From positions 1 to 35,776 of the forward strand of contig NETF01000198.1 in the NCBI GenBank assembly GCA_002172675.1: a stretch of 35,776 nucleotides of DNA, in the 5' to 3' direction. Positions 8,412 through 17,136 of this stretch are shown here, piece by piece. Source of the DNA: an unicellular cyanobacterium SU3. GTDB lineage: Bacteria > Cyanobacteriota > Cyanobacteriia > Cyanobacteriales > Microcystaceae. A program made the position numbers and the translations under genes. Within the stretch, counting starts at the first letter, position 1. The number at the start of each line of letters is the position of its first letter. Under the pieces are notes generated by a model. That model did no database searches, had not been told where the DNA came from, and saw only the letters and a program-made list of their open reading frames with translations.

Positions 8412-9173
8412 CTAATCAGATTTTTCGGCGGAAAAAGATTGCCATAATTCTCGTAAAACCTGTTTAATATGCCGCTCTTTTTGAGCCAAACTACGGGCAG
8501 ATTCTTCTATTTTGGTGTCTAGTTTTGTCTGCTGTTCGGTTATTTTTTTGTTGAATACTTCAGGTTCTGCTTGACTTTGCTGATACCAGGACTTAGCCTC
8601 ATCTAAATAGGGTTTTATATCTTCAAACTGTTCACTATAACGGCTTACTAAGTTAGCTCTAATCACAGCTAATTTCGCTTTGAGTTGTGCATAACGTCTT
8701 TTCATTAGGGCAAATTCTTCACTATCTTGGATTGACTTAATAGATGATTCTATTGTTTCCTGAATTTTGCTTGAATGATTTTTTGCAGTTTCGTTAACTT
8801 CCTTGAGTACCATCTCAATGTTGTTTTCCAAATCTTTTTCTTCGTGGACGATTTTGGACTCTAGCTGTTGAACTTCTTGTTGAGTTTTAGAAATATTCCG
8901 ACGTTTAGAATTACTGATCCCTTCAATAATTCCTTCAACAGTTGCGGTAATTTCTTCTTTGATGTCCTCTCCCTCATTTTGGGAATTTTCAATAACAGCC
9001 GAAACTACATCTTGAACTAAAGAACGAATTTCTTGAGAATCTTCTTTGACTTCTAAATTGGTTTGAGAAATGGTTGATTTGACAATTTCTTTGACATTTT
9101 CAGGGCGACTTTTTTCTTCTTTTTTGGCTTCCTGAAGGGCTGTAGTGATTTTTTCTTTTAAAGAACTAGACAT
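8412..9173 (-). CDS. Coiled-coil protein of unknown function
   Basis: 253 residues from the ATG at 9173 (MSSSLKEKI), which is preceded by a GGAAAG ribosome binding site; an upstream start at 9230 lacks one. The protein is almost entirely charged and helical, with no membrane segment or signal peptide. Residues about 20-85 are acidic with repeated VKEIVKS, VQDVVSAV and VEGIIEGI heptads. A central segment (about 95-160) is a regular coiled coil, and the C-terminal part (ALMKRRYAQLKAKLAVIRAN) is basic. I do not recognise the family. It may be a structural or scaffold protein. The convergent arrangement with the phosphoesterase gives no functional hint. Confidence 0.7.
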   Translation of the reverse strand: MSSSLKEKITTALQEAKKEEKSRPENVKEIVKSTISQTNLEVKEDSQEIRSLVQDVVSAVIENSQNEGEDIKEEITATVEGIIEGISNSKRRNISKTQQEVQQLESKIVHEEKDLENNIEMVLKEVNETAKNHSSKIQETIESSIKSIQDSEEFALMKRRYAQLKAKLAVIRANLVSRYSEQFEDIKPYLDEAKSWYQQSQAEPEVFNKKITEQQTKLDTKIEESARSLAQKERHIKQVLRELWQSFSAEKSD

Positions 9174-9381
9174 AACTTTCCAAAAATAATTTTGTCTAAA
9201 ATAATAACTGATCATAGTTTTTTTGATCAATTACATTTGCATGATAATCAATATTTTTTACAGTTGCATCAGTCTCAAGAAATACCTTTAAAGATTATTT
9301 TTGTAAATAAACATAAAGTAAAATAAAATAAAATTTCGAGTATAGGGGAATCACAACTACATTATCTTTCTTGAATAAATT

Positions 9382-10140
9382 ATGTCTGCTAGTAAACACA
9401 AATGGCTCATTGCTCAGACAGCAAAAAATGTTTTTCAGCGATTTTCGTCTTCTGCCAAAGCCATACCGTCTAAAGCTTGGCAACAATGGGGGGCTACTCT
9501 GGCCATTGGTTTGGCTATCTGCTCGTTAATAATGTTCTTTGTGACCCACTGGGCAATGAATTACGAAACCCTACAAACATGGGACGAACAAACCCTTTTA
9601 ATCATAGTGAAAAATTTTCCTATGAGTTTTGATAAAGGAGTAACTTGGCAGTCGCCAGGAAATTTGGTAGGGATGTTACCCGTCGTCATTGCCCTAGCTG
9701 CTTTAACCTCTTGGTTTTCTCAACCCTTGACGGCCGCCACTATCGTAACTGCCTATATTTTACAGTTTGCCATTGTTTGGGTGGGTTGGGGTCTTTGGAA
9801 TCGCGATCGCCCTGACTTAATCGCCAATGGTCTAGCAGCACCAGGATTACATTCTTTCCCTTCTGGTCATAGCTTTGTCGTAACTGTGGTTTATGGCTTT
9901 TTATTTTATCTTTGGTTTCGAGAATCTCGCAGTTGGTTAGAGCGATTAATTGTCATTATATTTGCCTTAGCCTGGGTGGGTTTGATTTCAATGTCTCGTC
10001 TAGTCTTGGGCGCACATTGGCCCAGTGATGTCATTGTTGGTTTGGTTATTGCCCTACTCTGGTTAATTTTCGTTATTTTGGCTTTTATTAGAGCAGAAAT
10101 ACAGATCAATAAGCATTCAAAAGTTAAGAAAACTCTATAG
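9382..10140 (+). CDS. PAP2-family membrane phosphatase
   Basis: 252 residues. PAP2/phosphatidate-phosphatase-type enzyme, probably acting on a lipid phosphate or undecaprenyl pyrophosphate at the outer face of the plasma membrane. Three signature blocks are present: WNRDRPDL (about 136), FPSGHSF (about 157, catalytic His) and SRLVLGAHWPSDV (about 205, nucleophile His and Asp). About six hydrophobic segments are seen (about 36-58, 92-112, 118-135, 165-180, 190-210 and 215-240). The basic N-terminus lacks a signal peptide. The MscS channel gene follows after 43 nt in the same direction, so a shared transcript related to the envelope is plausible. Confidence 0.9.
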   Translation: MSASKHKWLIAQTAKNVFQRFSSSAKAIPSKAWQQWGATLAIGLAICSLIMFFVTHWAMNYETLQTWDEQTLLIIVKNFPMSFDKGVTWQSPGNLVGMLPVVIALAALTSWFSQPLTAATIVTAYILQFAIVWVGWGLWNRDRPDLIANGLAAPGLHSFPSGHSFVVTVVYGFLFYLWFRESRSWLERLIVIIFALAWVGLISMSRLVLGAHWPSDVIVGLVIALLWLIFVILAFIRAEIQINKHSKVKKTL

Positions 10141-10183
10141 AATTATCCGTAAAAGTTAGTAAAAAAATTATAAAATATTGGTT

Positions 10184-11554
10184 ATGAAAAAAGTATCTCC
10201 CTATGTTATTAGCTTAGCTTATCGTCAAATTTGCGGGCTGGTTATGGTTGGTAGCTTTGTGCTACTGATCATTCCTCATGCACTTACTCAAGAAGAAAGT
10301 TTAGTGAATGAATCGATTAAAATAGAAAACCAGACTCCCGATAATAGCGTTTACTTTGCTGATGTATTAGTGCGGGGTCAACCTATTTTCCAAATTGGAA
10401 GTTTAGCACAGATGAATGCTCGCCAACGAGCAACCATTGTTAATCGGCGTATTGCTAGTTTATTGAGTCAATCCCAATCCATTGGAGAAGTTAGTGCTAA
10501 ACCGGACAATCCCCGAAAAATAGCGACTTTACAAGTGAATAATCGAGTGTTGATGACTGTGACTGAACAAGATGCTCAAGATTTTGGCTTATCAGTAGAA
10601 CAATTAGCCCAGAAATGGGCCGATCAACTTAATCAAGCTTTTGAGCAACCTCCTTTAGCTATTGATGTAGGAAAACGACTCTACGGAACAATTCGTCAAC
10701 TGCTCAGGGATACTTTAAGTAATTTACCTTCTATGTTAGGAGCAATCATTGTAGTAGGACTGACCTGGGGAGCCGCTAAAGGGGTTCGTTATGCTGCGTT
10801 TACCTGGGCGCAACAAACAGAAGGAGATTCTAGTTCTGAAATTCTTATCGGACGACTCAGTTATGGAGCAGTGTGGGTGATTGGCTCTGTCATTGCTTTA
10901 GGGGTTCTCGGAATTGATTTTGCTGCTTTACTAGGGGCATTAGGACTCACCAGTGTTGCCATTGGTTTCAGTCTCAAAGATGTTTTGAGTAACTATATTT
11001 CTGGCGTTATTATATTAGCTGCTCGACCTTTTCGCATCAATGATCAAGTGGTTATCGACAATTATGAAGGAACCGTCACTCAAATTCAGTTACGATCAAC
11101 CACGATGAAAACTTACGATGGACGGTTAGTTTATATTCCTAATCAAGAAGTATTTCAAGCCAGTATTATTAACAATACCGCAGCTCCTCGCCGTCGTAGT
11201 TTTGTGGTGGTTGGTATTGATTATGAGGCGAATATTAATGAAGCCCAACAGGTTATTTATGAGGTATTTGAGAAAATACCAGAAGTAGAAAAAACCCCTG
11301 TGCCTGAAATATTAGTCAAAGAATTGGCTGCAAGCACTGTTAATTTAGAAGTTCGCTTTTGGGTAGATTCGCGAAGAGCTGGTTTTCTTTCTACTACGTC
11401 TAAGGTAACTCATCTGATTAAAGAGGCTTTAGAAAAAGCTAATATTGAGATGCCTACCGATATTTATACTTTAATTTTCCGCAATTCTCCGACTGCTCTT
11501 AAAGCAACAATTCAAGAGAGTGAAGTCAATTTATTGAGAGAAGATGAAACTTAA
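10184..11554 (+). CDS. Small-conductance mechanosensitive channel, MscS family
   Basis: 456 residues, start chosen at ATG 10184 rather than the TTG two codons upstream. A signal-like hydrophobic N-terminus (about 15-35) precedes a periplasmic region of about 130 residues (QPIFQIGSLAQMNARQRATI). Three membrane helices follow at about 175-290. The pore-lining helix has the family pattern LGALGLTSVAIGFSLKDVLS, and the beta domain carries GVIILAARPFRINDQV and VYIPNQEVFQASIINN. The extended N-terminal domain is common in cyanobacterial MscS relatives. It should open under membrane tension to release osmolytes. A promoter for the next gene probably lies at its 3' end. Confidence 0.92.
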   Translation: MKKVSPYVISLAYRQICGLVMVGSFVLLIIPHALTQEESLVNESIKIENQTPDNSVYFADVLVRGQPIFQIGSLAQMNARQRATIVNRRIASLLSQSQSIGEVSAKPDNPRKIATLQVNNRVLMTVTEQDAQDFGLSVEQLAQKWADQLNQAFEQPPLAIDVGKRLYGTIRQLLRDTLSNLPSMLGAIIVVGLTWGAAKGVRYAAFTWAQQTEGDSSSEILIGRLSYGAVWVIGSVIALGVLGIDFAALLGALGLTSVAIGFSLKDVLSNYISGVIILAARPFRINDQVVIDNYEGTVTQIQLRSTTMKTYDGRLVYIPNQEVFQASIINNTAAPRRRSFVVVGIDYEANINEAQQVIYEVFEKIPEVEKTPVPEILVKELAASTVNLEVRFWVDSRRAGFLSTTSKVTHLIKEALEKANIEMPTDIYTLIFRNSPTALKATIQESEVNLLREDET

Positions 11555-11565
11555 AGATAACTCTT

Positions 11566-11571
11566 TATAAT
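11566..11571 (+). promoter_or_regulatory. Possible -10 element before the chlH paralogue
   Basis: A perfect TATAAT lies 39 nt upstream of the ATG at 11610, in the 55-bp gap after the channel gene. No convincing -35 box is seen, which is common in cyanobacteria. It would allow the chelatase-like gene to be expressed apart from the upstream genes. Confidence 0.35.
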
Positions 11572-11609
11572 AGAAATAAGGCTGTAACAAAACTTTACGG
11601 GTTAGGGAT

Positions 11610-14600
11610 ATGCCACGCATCGTAGTCATTACTGGGTTTGAATCATTTAATCTTGACTTATACCGACAAGCAGCACAATTAGCGCAGTCACGGTGTCAGG
11701 AGTTGGATATACAGATATTTAGCGATCGCTGTATTTCTCAAGAACCTGAGATTATTGAGAATGTCCTCAAGGATGCCGATGTTTTTTTTGCTAGTTTAAT
11801 CTTTGATTATGATCAAGTTATTTGGTTAAAAGAAAGAGTACAAAACATTCCCATTCGGTTAGTTTTCGAGTCAGCTTTAGAATTAATGAGTTTGACTCGC
11901 TTAGGAAAATTTGTTATTGGGGAAAAACCCAAAGGAATGCCTAAACCTATCAAATTTATTTTAAGTAAATTTTCTAGTGGTAGAGAAGAAGATAAGCTTG
12001 CTGGTTATTTAAGTTTCTTGAAAACAGGACCGAAATTATTAAAGTTTATTCCAGCAAAAAAAGTTCAAGATTTACGTAACTGGTTAATTATTTATGGATA
12101 TTGGAATGCAGGAGGAACGGAAAACTTTGCCTCTATGTGTTGGACGATAGCAGAAAAATATTTAGATATTCAAGTAGGAGAAATTCCCGATGCCATTGAA
12201 ACCCCTAATATGGGATTACTTCATCCTGACTATGACGGTTATTTCGCTTCTCCCACTGACTATTTGAACTGGTATCAACAACATAAATCTTTAGACAATC
12301 CTTTAGTTGCTATTCTTTTATATCGTAAGCACGTTATTACCAAACAGCCTTATATTCCTCAATTAATTCGTTCCTTTGAACAGCAAGAATTAACCCCGGT
12401 TCCTATTTTTATTAATGGAGTTGAAGGTCATGTTATTGTCAGAGATTGGCTAACCACATCTTACGAAACACAACAACGTAACTTAGGTAATGTAGAAATC
12501 CGTTCTTTATCAAAAGATGCAATCGAAGTTAATGCTATTGTCTCTACCATAGGCTTTCCTTTAGTCGGTGGTCCTGCTGGTTCGATGGAAGCTGGACGAC
12601 AAGTTGAGGTAGCAAAACGCATTTTAACTGCAAAAAATATTCCTTATATTGTCGCTGCACCTCTGTTAATTCAAGATATTTATTCTTGGACGAGACAAGG
12701 AATAGGCGGATTACAAAGTGTGGTGTTATATTCTCTTCCTGAATTAGATGGGGCTATCGATACTGTACCATTAGGGGGTTTAGTGGGTAATGATATTTAT
12801 ATTATTCCTGAGCGAGTAAAACGATTAACTGGAAGACTTAAAAAATGGATTCAGTTACGCAAAACGGAAGCAAAAGACCGCAAAATTGCCATTATTTTAT
12901 ATGGGTTTCCACCAGGGTATGGTGCAACAGGAACTGCCGCTTTATTAAATGTTCCTCGTAGCTTAATTAAGTTATTACAGGAGTTAGATAAGCAGGGTTA
13001 CAATGTGGGGGATTTGCCTGAAGATGGGGAGTTTATAATTAATCAGGTAAAAGAAGCTGATGAGACAATTATTTCGCGCAAAGACGCAAAGACGCAAAGG
13101 AATGAAGGGGTGACTGTTAATGTTAGAAGGTTGGAAGAATGGTTGGGATATTTGTTGACAAGTCGTATTGAAAAGCAGTGGAAATCTTTAACAGAAACGG
13201 GAATTAAAACTTACAGGGATGAGTATCAGATAGGGGGTATTCAATTAGGAAATGTCTGGATAGGTGTACAACCTCCATTAGGGATTTCTGGTGATCCCAT
13301 GCGGTTAATGTTTGAAAAAGATTTAACTCCTCATCCTCAATATGCAGCTTTTTATAAGTGGTTACAACATGATTTTTGTGCCGATGCTGTGGTACATTTT
13401 GGGATGCACGGAACGGTTGAATGGTTGCCGGGTTCACCATTAGGAAATACGGGCTATTCTTGGTCAGATATTTTATTAGGAGATATTCCAAATTTATACA
13501 TTTACGCTGCTAATAATCCATCAGAGTCTATATTAGCTAAACGTCGGGGTTATGGGGTGTTAATTTCTCATAATGTACCCCCTTATGGACGAGCAGGGTT
13601 ATATAAAGAGTTGATGGCGTTAAGAGAATTAATTGCTGAATATCGAGAAGATCCCAATAAAAATGAGATTTTAAGAGAGGGGATTATTCAAAAGATTGTA
13701 GACTCTGGGTTGAATGCCGACTGTAAGTTTGAAGAAGGCAAAAAATTAGGCATTGAGTTTACAGTAGAAAATGCAAAATTGTTTAGTAAACACGCTTTAA
13801 ATAAGTATTTTGTCAAGGTCTATGAATACTTACAAGTTTTAGAACAACGGTTATTTTCTTCTGGTTTACACACTCTTGGTGAAGTTCCTACTCAAGAACA
13901 GTTAGATTCTTATTTAGAGGCTTATTTTGGAGAGAAATTAACTGATAAAGAAAGAAAAGCTATTACCTCTGAATCATCAGAATTGCAGTATATTTTAGAA
14001 GCAGCAAATGGCAAAAAAGAAATCATAGAAGAAGCAATTTATATCAGAGACTTACTCAAACAAACCTCCGAAGAGTTAACTAACTTATTACGAGGTTTAA
14101 ATGGGGAATATATTCCTCCTGCACCGGGGGGTGATTTACTCAGAGATGGCACGGGAGTATTACCAACAGGACGAAATATACACGCCTTAGATCCATACAG
14201 GATGCCGTCTCCAGCAGCTTATGAAAGAGGTCGAGAAATTGCTAAGAAAACTATACAACAGCATTTAGGAGAACAGGGTAATTATCCCGAAACGATTGCC
14301 GTTTTATTATGGGGTTTAGACGCAATCAAAACCAAGGGTGAATCATTAGGGATATTATTAGAATTAGTAGGGGCAGAACCGATCAAAGAGGGTACTGGAC
14401 GTATTGTTAGATATGATTTGAAACCTTTAGAAGAATTAGATCATCCGAGAATTGATGTTTTAGCTAATTTATCAGGTATTTTTCGTGATACTTTTGTAAA
14501 TATTATTGAACTGTTAGATGACTTATTTAAGCGTGCGGCAGAAGCAGATGAAGATCCCGAAAAGAACTTTATTCGTCAACATTATTTACAGTTAAAACAA

Positions 14601-15341
14601 CAAGGGGTAGACAATGCTTCAGCGCGACTCTTTTCTAACCCTGCTGGTGATTTTGGTTCTTTGGTTAATGATCAAGTTGTGGATGGAAACTGGGAGTCTA
14701 GCGAAGAATTAGCTAATACTTGGGAAAAAAGAAATTCTTTTAGTTATGGACGCAAAGATAAAGGACAAGCAAGACCAGAAATTTTAAATCAACTATTAAA
14801 AACCAGTGAAAGAATTGTCCAAGAAATTGATTCGGTGGAATATGGTTTAACGGATATTCAAGAATATTATGGCAATACAGGAGGCTTAAAATTAGCAGCA
14901 GAAAAACAGAGTGGTAAAAAAGTAACTGCTAGTTTTGTTGAAAGCTTTTCTAATGATACCAACCCCCGAAAACTAGAAGACTTATTAAGACTAGAATATC
15001 GTACAAAGTTACTAAATCCGAAATGGGCCCAAGCAATGGTTAACCAGGGTTCAGGGGGTGCTTATGAAGTGTCCCAACGGATGACAGCGTTAGTAGGATG
15101 GGGAGGAACAACGGATTTTAAGGATAATTGGGTGTATGATCAAGCGGCACAAACCTACGCTTTAGATTCAGAAATGGCCGAAAAATTACGCAAAGCAAAC
15201 CCCGAAGCGTTTCGTAATATTGTGGGAAGAATGATAGAAGCAAACGGTAGAGGTTTCTGGGATGCTGAGGAGGAAACCTTAGAAAAATTACGGAATTTAT
15301 ATGAGTTAACCGATGAAGAATTAGAAGGAGTTACTAATTAA
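11610..15341 (+). CDS. chlH: Magnesium chelatase H subunit paralogue
   Basis: 1243 residues. BchH/ChlH-CobN family: the large subunit that binds protoporphyrin IX while the ChlI/ChlD motor drives Mg insertion for chlorophyll synthesis. The N-terminal DUF3479-like domain spans about 1-155. The CobN/Mg-chelatase core begins near NWLIIYGYWNAGGTEN, with VHFGMHGTVEWLPGSPLGN (about 596), PSESILAKRRGYGVLISH and, near the C-terminus, SQRMTALVGWGGTTDF. The main cyanobacterial ChlH is longer (about 1330 residues) with a longer N-terminus, so this is probably a second, shorter copy; a cobaltochelatase role cannot be excluded. Residues about 488-497 (ISRKDAKTQR) come from a repeat-like DNA sequence inserted in frame. 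No other pigment gene is adjacent. Confidence 0.85.
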   Translation: MPRIVVITGFESFNLDLYRQAAQLAQSRCQELDIQIFSDRCISQEPEIIENVLKDADVFFASLIFDYDQVIWLKERVQNIPIRLVFESALELMSLTRLGKFVIGEKPKGMPKPIKFILSKFSSGREEDKLAGYLSFLKTGPKLLKFIPAKKVQDLRNWLIIYGYWNAGGTENFASMCWTIAEKYLDIQVGEIPDAIETPNMGLLHPDYDGYFASPTDYLNWYQQHKSLDNPLVAILLYRKHVITKQPYIPQLIRSFEQQELTPVPIFINGVEGHVIVRDWLTTSYETQQRNLGNVEIRSLSKDAIEVNAIVSTIGFPLVGGPAGSMEAGRQVEVAKRILTAKNIPYIVAAPLLIQDIYSWTRQGIGGLQSVVLYSLPELDGAIDTVPLGGLVGNDIYIIPERVKRLTGRLKKWIQLRKTEAKDRKIAIILYGFPPGYGATGTAALLNVPRSLIKLLQELDKQGYNVGDLPEDGEFIINQVKEADETIISRKDAKTQRNEGVTVNVRRLEEWLGYLLTSRIEKQWKSLTETGIKTYRDEYQIGGIQLGNVWIGVQPPLGISGDPMRLMFEKDLTPHPQYAAFYKWLQHDFCADAVVHFGMHGTVEWLPGSPLGNTGYSWSDILLGDIPNLYIYAANNPSESILAKRRGYGVLISHNVPPYGRAGLYKELMALRELIAEYREDPNKNEILREGIIQKIVDSGLNADCKFEEGKKLGIEFTVENAKLFSKHALNKYFVKVYEYLQVLEQRLFSSGLHTLGEVPTQEQLDSYLEAYFGEKLTDKERKAITSESSELQYILEAANGKKEIIEEAIYIRDLLKQTSEELTNLLRGLNGEYIPPAPGGDLLRDGTGVLPTGRNIHALDPYRMPSPAAYERGREIAKKTIQQHLGEQGNYPETIAVLLWGLDAIKTKGESLGILLELVGAEPIKEGTGRIVRYDLKPLEELDHPRIDVLANLSGIFRDTFVNIIELLDDLFKRAAEADEDPEKNFIRQHYLQLKQQGVDNASARLFSNPAGDFGSLVNDQVVDGNWESSEELANTWEKRNSFSYGRKDKGQARPEILNQLLKTSERIVQEIDSVEYGLTDIQEYYGNTGGLKLAAEKQSGKKVTASFVESFSNDTNPRKLEDLLRLEYRTKLLNPKWAQAMVNQGSGGAYEVSQRMTALVGWGGTTDFKDNWVYDQAAQTYALDSEMAEKLRKANPEAFRNIVGRMIEANGRGFWDAEEETLEKLRNLYELTDEELEGVTN
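13073..13100 (+). repeat. CGCAAAGA dispersed-type repeat inside the chlH paralogue
   Basis: TTCGCGCAAAGACGCAAAGACGCAAAGG holds three CGCAAAG units at 8-bp spacing. The translation, SRKDAKTQR, is a peptide I recall as common where this type of cyanobacterial dispersed repeat lands inside genes. It sits in a poorly conserved linker before VRRLEEWLG, so it is tolerated by the protein. Confidence 0.65.
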
Positions 15342-15383
15342 ATAACCCACAAGTTTATGATTTTAAAGATAAGCTCGGTAATT

Positions 15384-15920
15384 CTATAATTCCTGAGTAA
15401 TAATAGAACGAATATCTTGAATAAACTCTGAGGGAGTTTGAATTATAATCCCTGTTTTGTGGGCAACTTCTTGAGTAAAATCTTTAGTATCTAAACTACA
15501 GCAGTTTGCGACTTTATACAATACAAGAAGTTAAGGTGTGAAACCGTAGGATCAGTTTTAGTTGTACTTCAATGACTCGCAAACTGCTGTAAGTAATCTA
15601 TCAGCTTTAACTAATAAAGCAGCAGCAAGAATAGGTGCATCTTTAGCTTCAATAATATCAATGTAGGGTGAAAACTCTTCTAGAGAAGGATTTGGCAAAA
15701 TATCAACGTTTATATGATCAATGATATCATTAAAAATAGGAACTGCTTTTGGGATTTTTTTATACAGATTTCTCTGACATTCTTCTAACATTTGCTCTGA
15801 AATTAATAACTTAAATAAACCTATTTCTGCCATTGTTAATACAACTCGACTCGCACCAGTTGAAGATGACGATGCAGACCCTACAATTAAGATACTAGAA
15901 TCAGCAAATATTAATTTCAT
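15384..15920 (-). pseudogene. PIN-domain (VapC-like) toxin gene interrupted by a MITE
   Basis: From ATG 15920 the frame encodes MKLIFADSSILI and continues for 110 residues as a PIN-domain protein, a Mg-dependent RNase fold. Acidic active-site candidates are D7, E46/E47, D94 (AKDAPIL) and D107 (KADRLL). After RLL the reading enters an inserted element and stops at residue 120. Beyond the element the same frame resumes with LDTKDFTQEVAHKTGIII and ends ...RSIITQEL at 15384. Removing the element plus one TA (93 bp) rejoins CTT-AGT-TTA-GAT and restores a 147-codon gene. Its ATG overlaps by one base the stop codon of a truncated antitoxin frame. As it stands, the toxin would lack its C-terminal quarter. 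Confidence 0.85.
15499..15589. mobile_element. 91-bp MITE with 13-bp inverted repeats and TA target duplication
   Basis: Perfect terminal inverted repeats CAGCAGTTTGCGA (15499-15511) and TCGCAAACTGCTG (15577-15589) flank a 65-bp interior without coding capacity. TA dinucleotides stand on both sides (15497-15498 and 15590-15591), as expected for IS630/Tc1-mariner-type transposition. It would need a transposase in trans; none is in this window. The host gene can be rebuilt exactly by removing it with one TA, which confirms the borders. Confidence 0.88.
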
Positions 15921-16057
15921 TATTCATATTTTTCTTTATATATAATCTTTCTTTCATGTTCTAATCCTTCTAATAACTCTTCTAAACTGACATTTTCTTG
16001 TTCTCGAATGGTAGTAATTTTTTCAATTAAAGGTAAAAAATACTTGTTTTTTAAATC
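15920..16057 (-). pseudogene. Truncated antitoxin partner of the PIN toxin
   Basis: The frame directly after the rsmE stop codon encodes DLKNKYFLPLIEKITTIR, then QENVSLEELLEGLEHERKII, and ends YKEKYE with TAA overlapping the toxin ATG (TAATG). The helical, charged sequence and the one-base overlap are typical of the C-terminal toxin-binding tail of a small antitoxin. No start codon exists: the frame begins at the TAA of rsmE, in the same phase. The DNA-binding N-terminus has therefore been lost, probably by a deletion reaching the 3' end of rsmE. Confidence 0.65.
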
Positions 16058-16777
16058 TTAAGTATGAGATTTTTCTGTAACAGAAGCAACTAAAGAAAGT
16101 GTAACCAAAGGCGCAGTAACAGCACGAAGAATTCTTGAACCAAGGGTAACAGGGATAAACCCTGAATTAATCGCTTCATTGATTTCTTTCTCTGTCCAAC
16201 CTCCTTCACATCCTGTGACAATGGTAATAGAATTTGTTGTTGTTTCTAACAAATAAGTCAGTAAATGTTTAGCTTTTTTTCGTGTTACACAAATATAACA
16301 ATTTTCATTAGTTTTTTTACCATTTTTTAATACTTCTGAGAAAGAAATCGGTTCAAGAATGTTAGGGACAATTTGTCTTTCTGATTGTTCGGTTGCTTCT
16401 TTTACAATTTTACGCCAACGTTCCAATTTATGAGAACTCGGTTTTAATAAAGTTCGTTGACTAATAATCGGAATAATAGTGTTAACCCCTAATTCTGTAC
16501 AACTACGAATGACCTCATCAAATCCTTTTCCTTTGGGTAAAGCTATTATTAAAGTTACCGCAATAGGTAATTCGTTTTGTTCGTTTAATCGTTCGATAAT
16601 TTGACCGTTATCATTATTGAGTTTAACCAGATAAGTATTAGTTTGACCATCAATAACAATAAATTCACTATCTTCTTTTAAGCGTAAAACATTTTTTAAG
16701 TAATGTTTTTGTTCAGGGGTTAAGGTAATCATATTTCCCTGTTTTTGGTTTGGTTCGATAACAATACGATACGTCAA
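16058..16777 (-). CDS. rsmE: 16S rRNA m3U1498 methyltransferase
   Basis: 239 residues. SPOUT-class methyltransferase that methylates U1498 of 16S rRNA using S-adenosylmethionine. The N-terminal PUA-like part has LTPEQKHYLKNVLRLKED (about 18-35). The trefoil-knot part has VTLIIALPKGKGFDEVI, then VTGCEGGWTEKEINEA and LGSRILRAVTAPL (about 215-227), the SAM-binding knot loop. Length and ends are normal for the family. The upstream gene on the same strand ends 11 nt before its ATG, so the two are likely co-transcribed. The antitoxin fragment begins immediately after its stop. Confidence 0.93.
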   Translation of the reverse strand: MTYRIVIEPNQKQGNMITLTPEQKHYLKNVLRLKEDSEFIVIDGQTNTYLVKLNNDNGQIIERLNEQNELPIAVTLIIALPKGKGFDEVIRSCTELGVNTIIPIISQRTLLKPSSHKLERWRKIVKEATEQSERQIVPNILEPISFSEVLKNGKKTNENCYICVTRKKAKHLLTYLLETTTNSITIVTGCEGGWTEKEINEAINSGFIPVTLGSRILRAVTAPLVTLSLVASVTEKSHT

Positions 16778-16788
16778 TGATTTATAAT

Positions 16789-17085
16789 TTACCTATTTAA
16801 AACACGACAAATTAATTTACCAACTCCATCAGATTTAAAAGGAATAATCTCACCCTCTTGAGTAATACGATGACGTTGACGACAATCATAAATTTCTATC
16901 GGTCTTGTTTCTTGATCAATTTTTACCACAGCGCGATATTCCCAATAATTCTTAGCACTCCGTTTAATTTTAACAATACAAACTTGATGACCCTTTATGT
17001 GTCGGCAAAACTCAGCCTGAGCCGATGAAATTATTATACTCCAAGAAACACAGATTACTCCCAATATTACAATAATTTTTAACAC
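16789..17085 (-). CDS. Small secreted protein
   Basis: 98 residues with a clear signal peptide: MLKIIVILGVICVSWSIIIS followed by SAQA before EFCRH (cleavage near 24). The mature part of about 74 residues is basic, with four cysteines (FCRH, QVCIV, YDCRQ, LICRV) that could form two disulfides. I do not recognise the family. It sits 11 nt upstream of rsmE on the same strand and is divergent from the selD fusion gene, 51 bp away. Confidence 0.65.
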   Translation of the reverse strand: MLKIIVILGVICVSWSIIISSAQAEFCRHIKGHQVCIVKIKRSAKNYWEYRAVVKIDQETRPIEIYDCRQRHRITQEGEIIPFKSDGVGKLICRVLNR

Positions 17086-17136
17086 TTTTATCTCCTAAAT
17101 TGATTAAAATGAAATAAAGTCGTTTTTTAGTCTCTC

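Noticed and set aside
13204-13491. 95-codon minus-strand frame within the chlH paralogue
   Set aside because: Antisense of the conserved chelatase core; no ribosome binding site and no recognisable domain.
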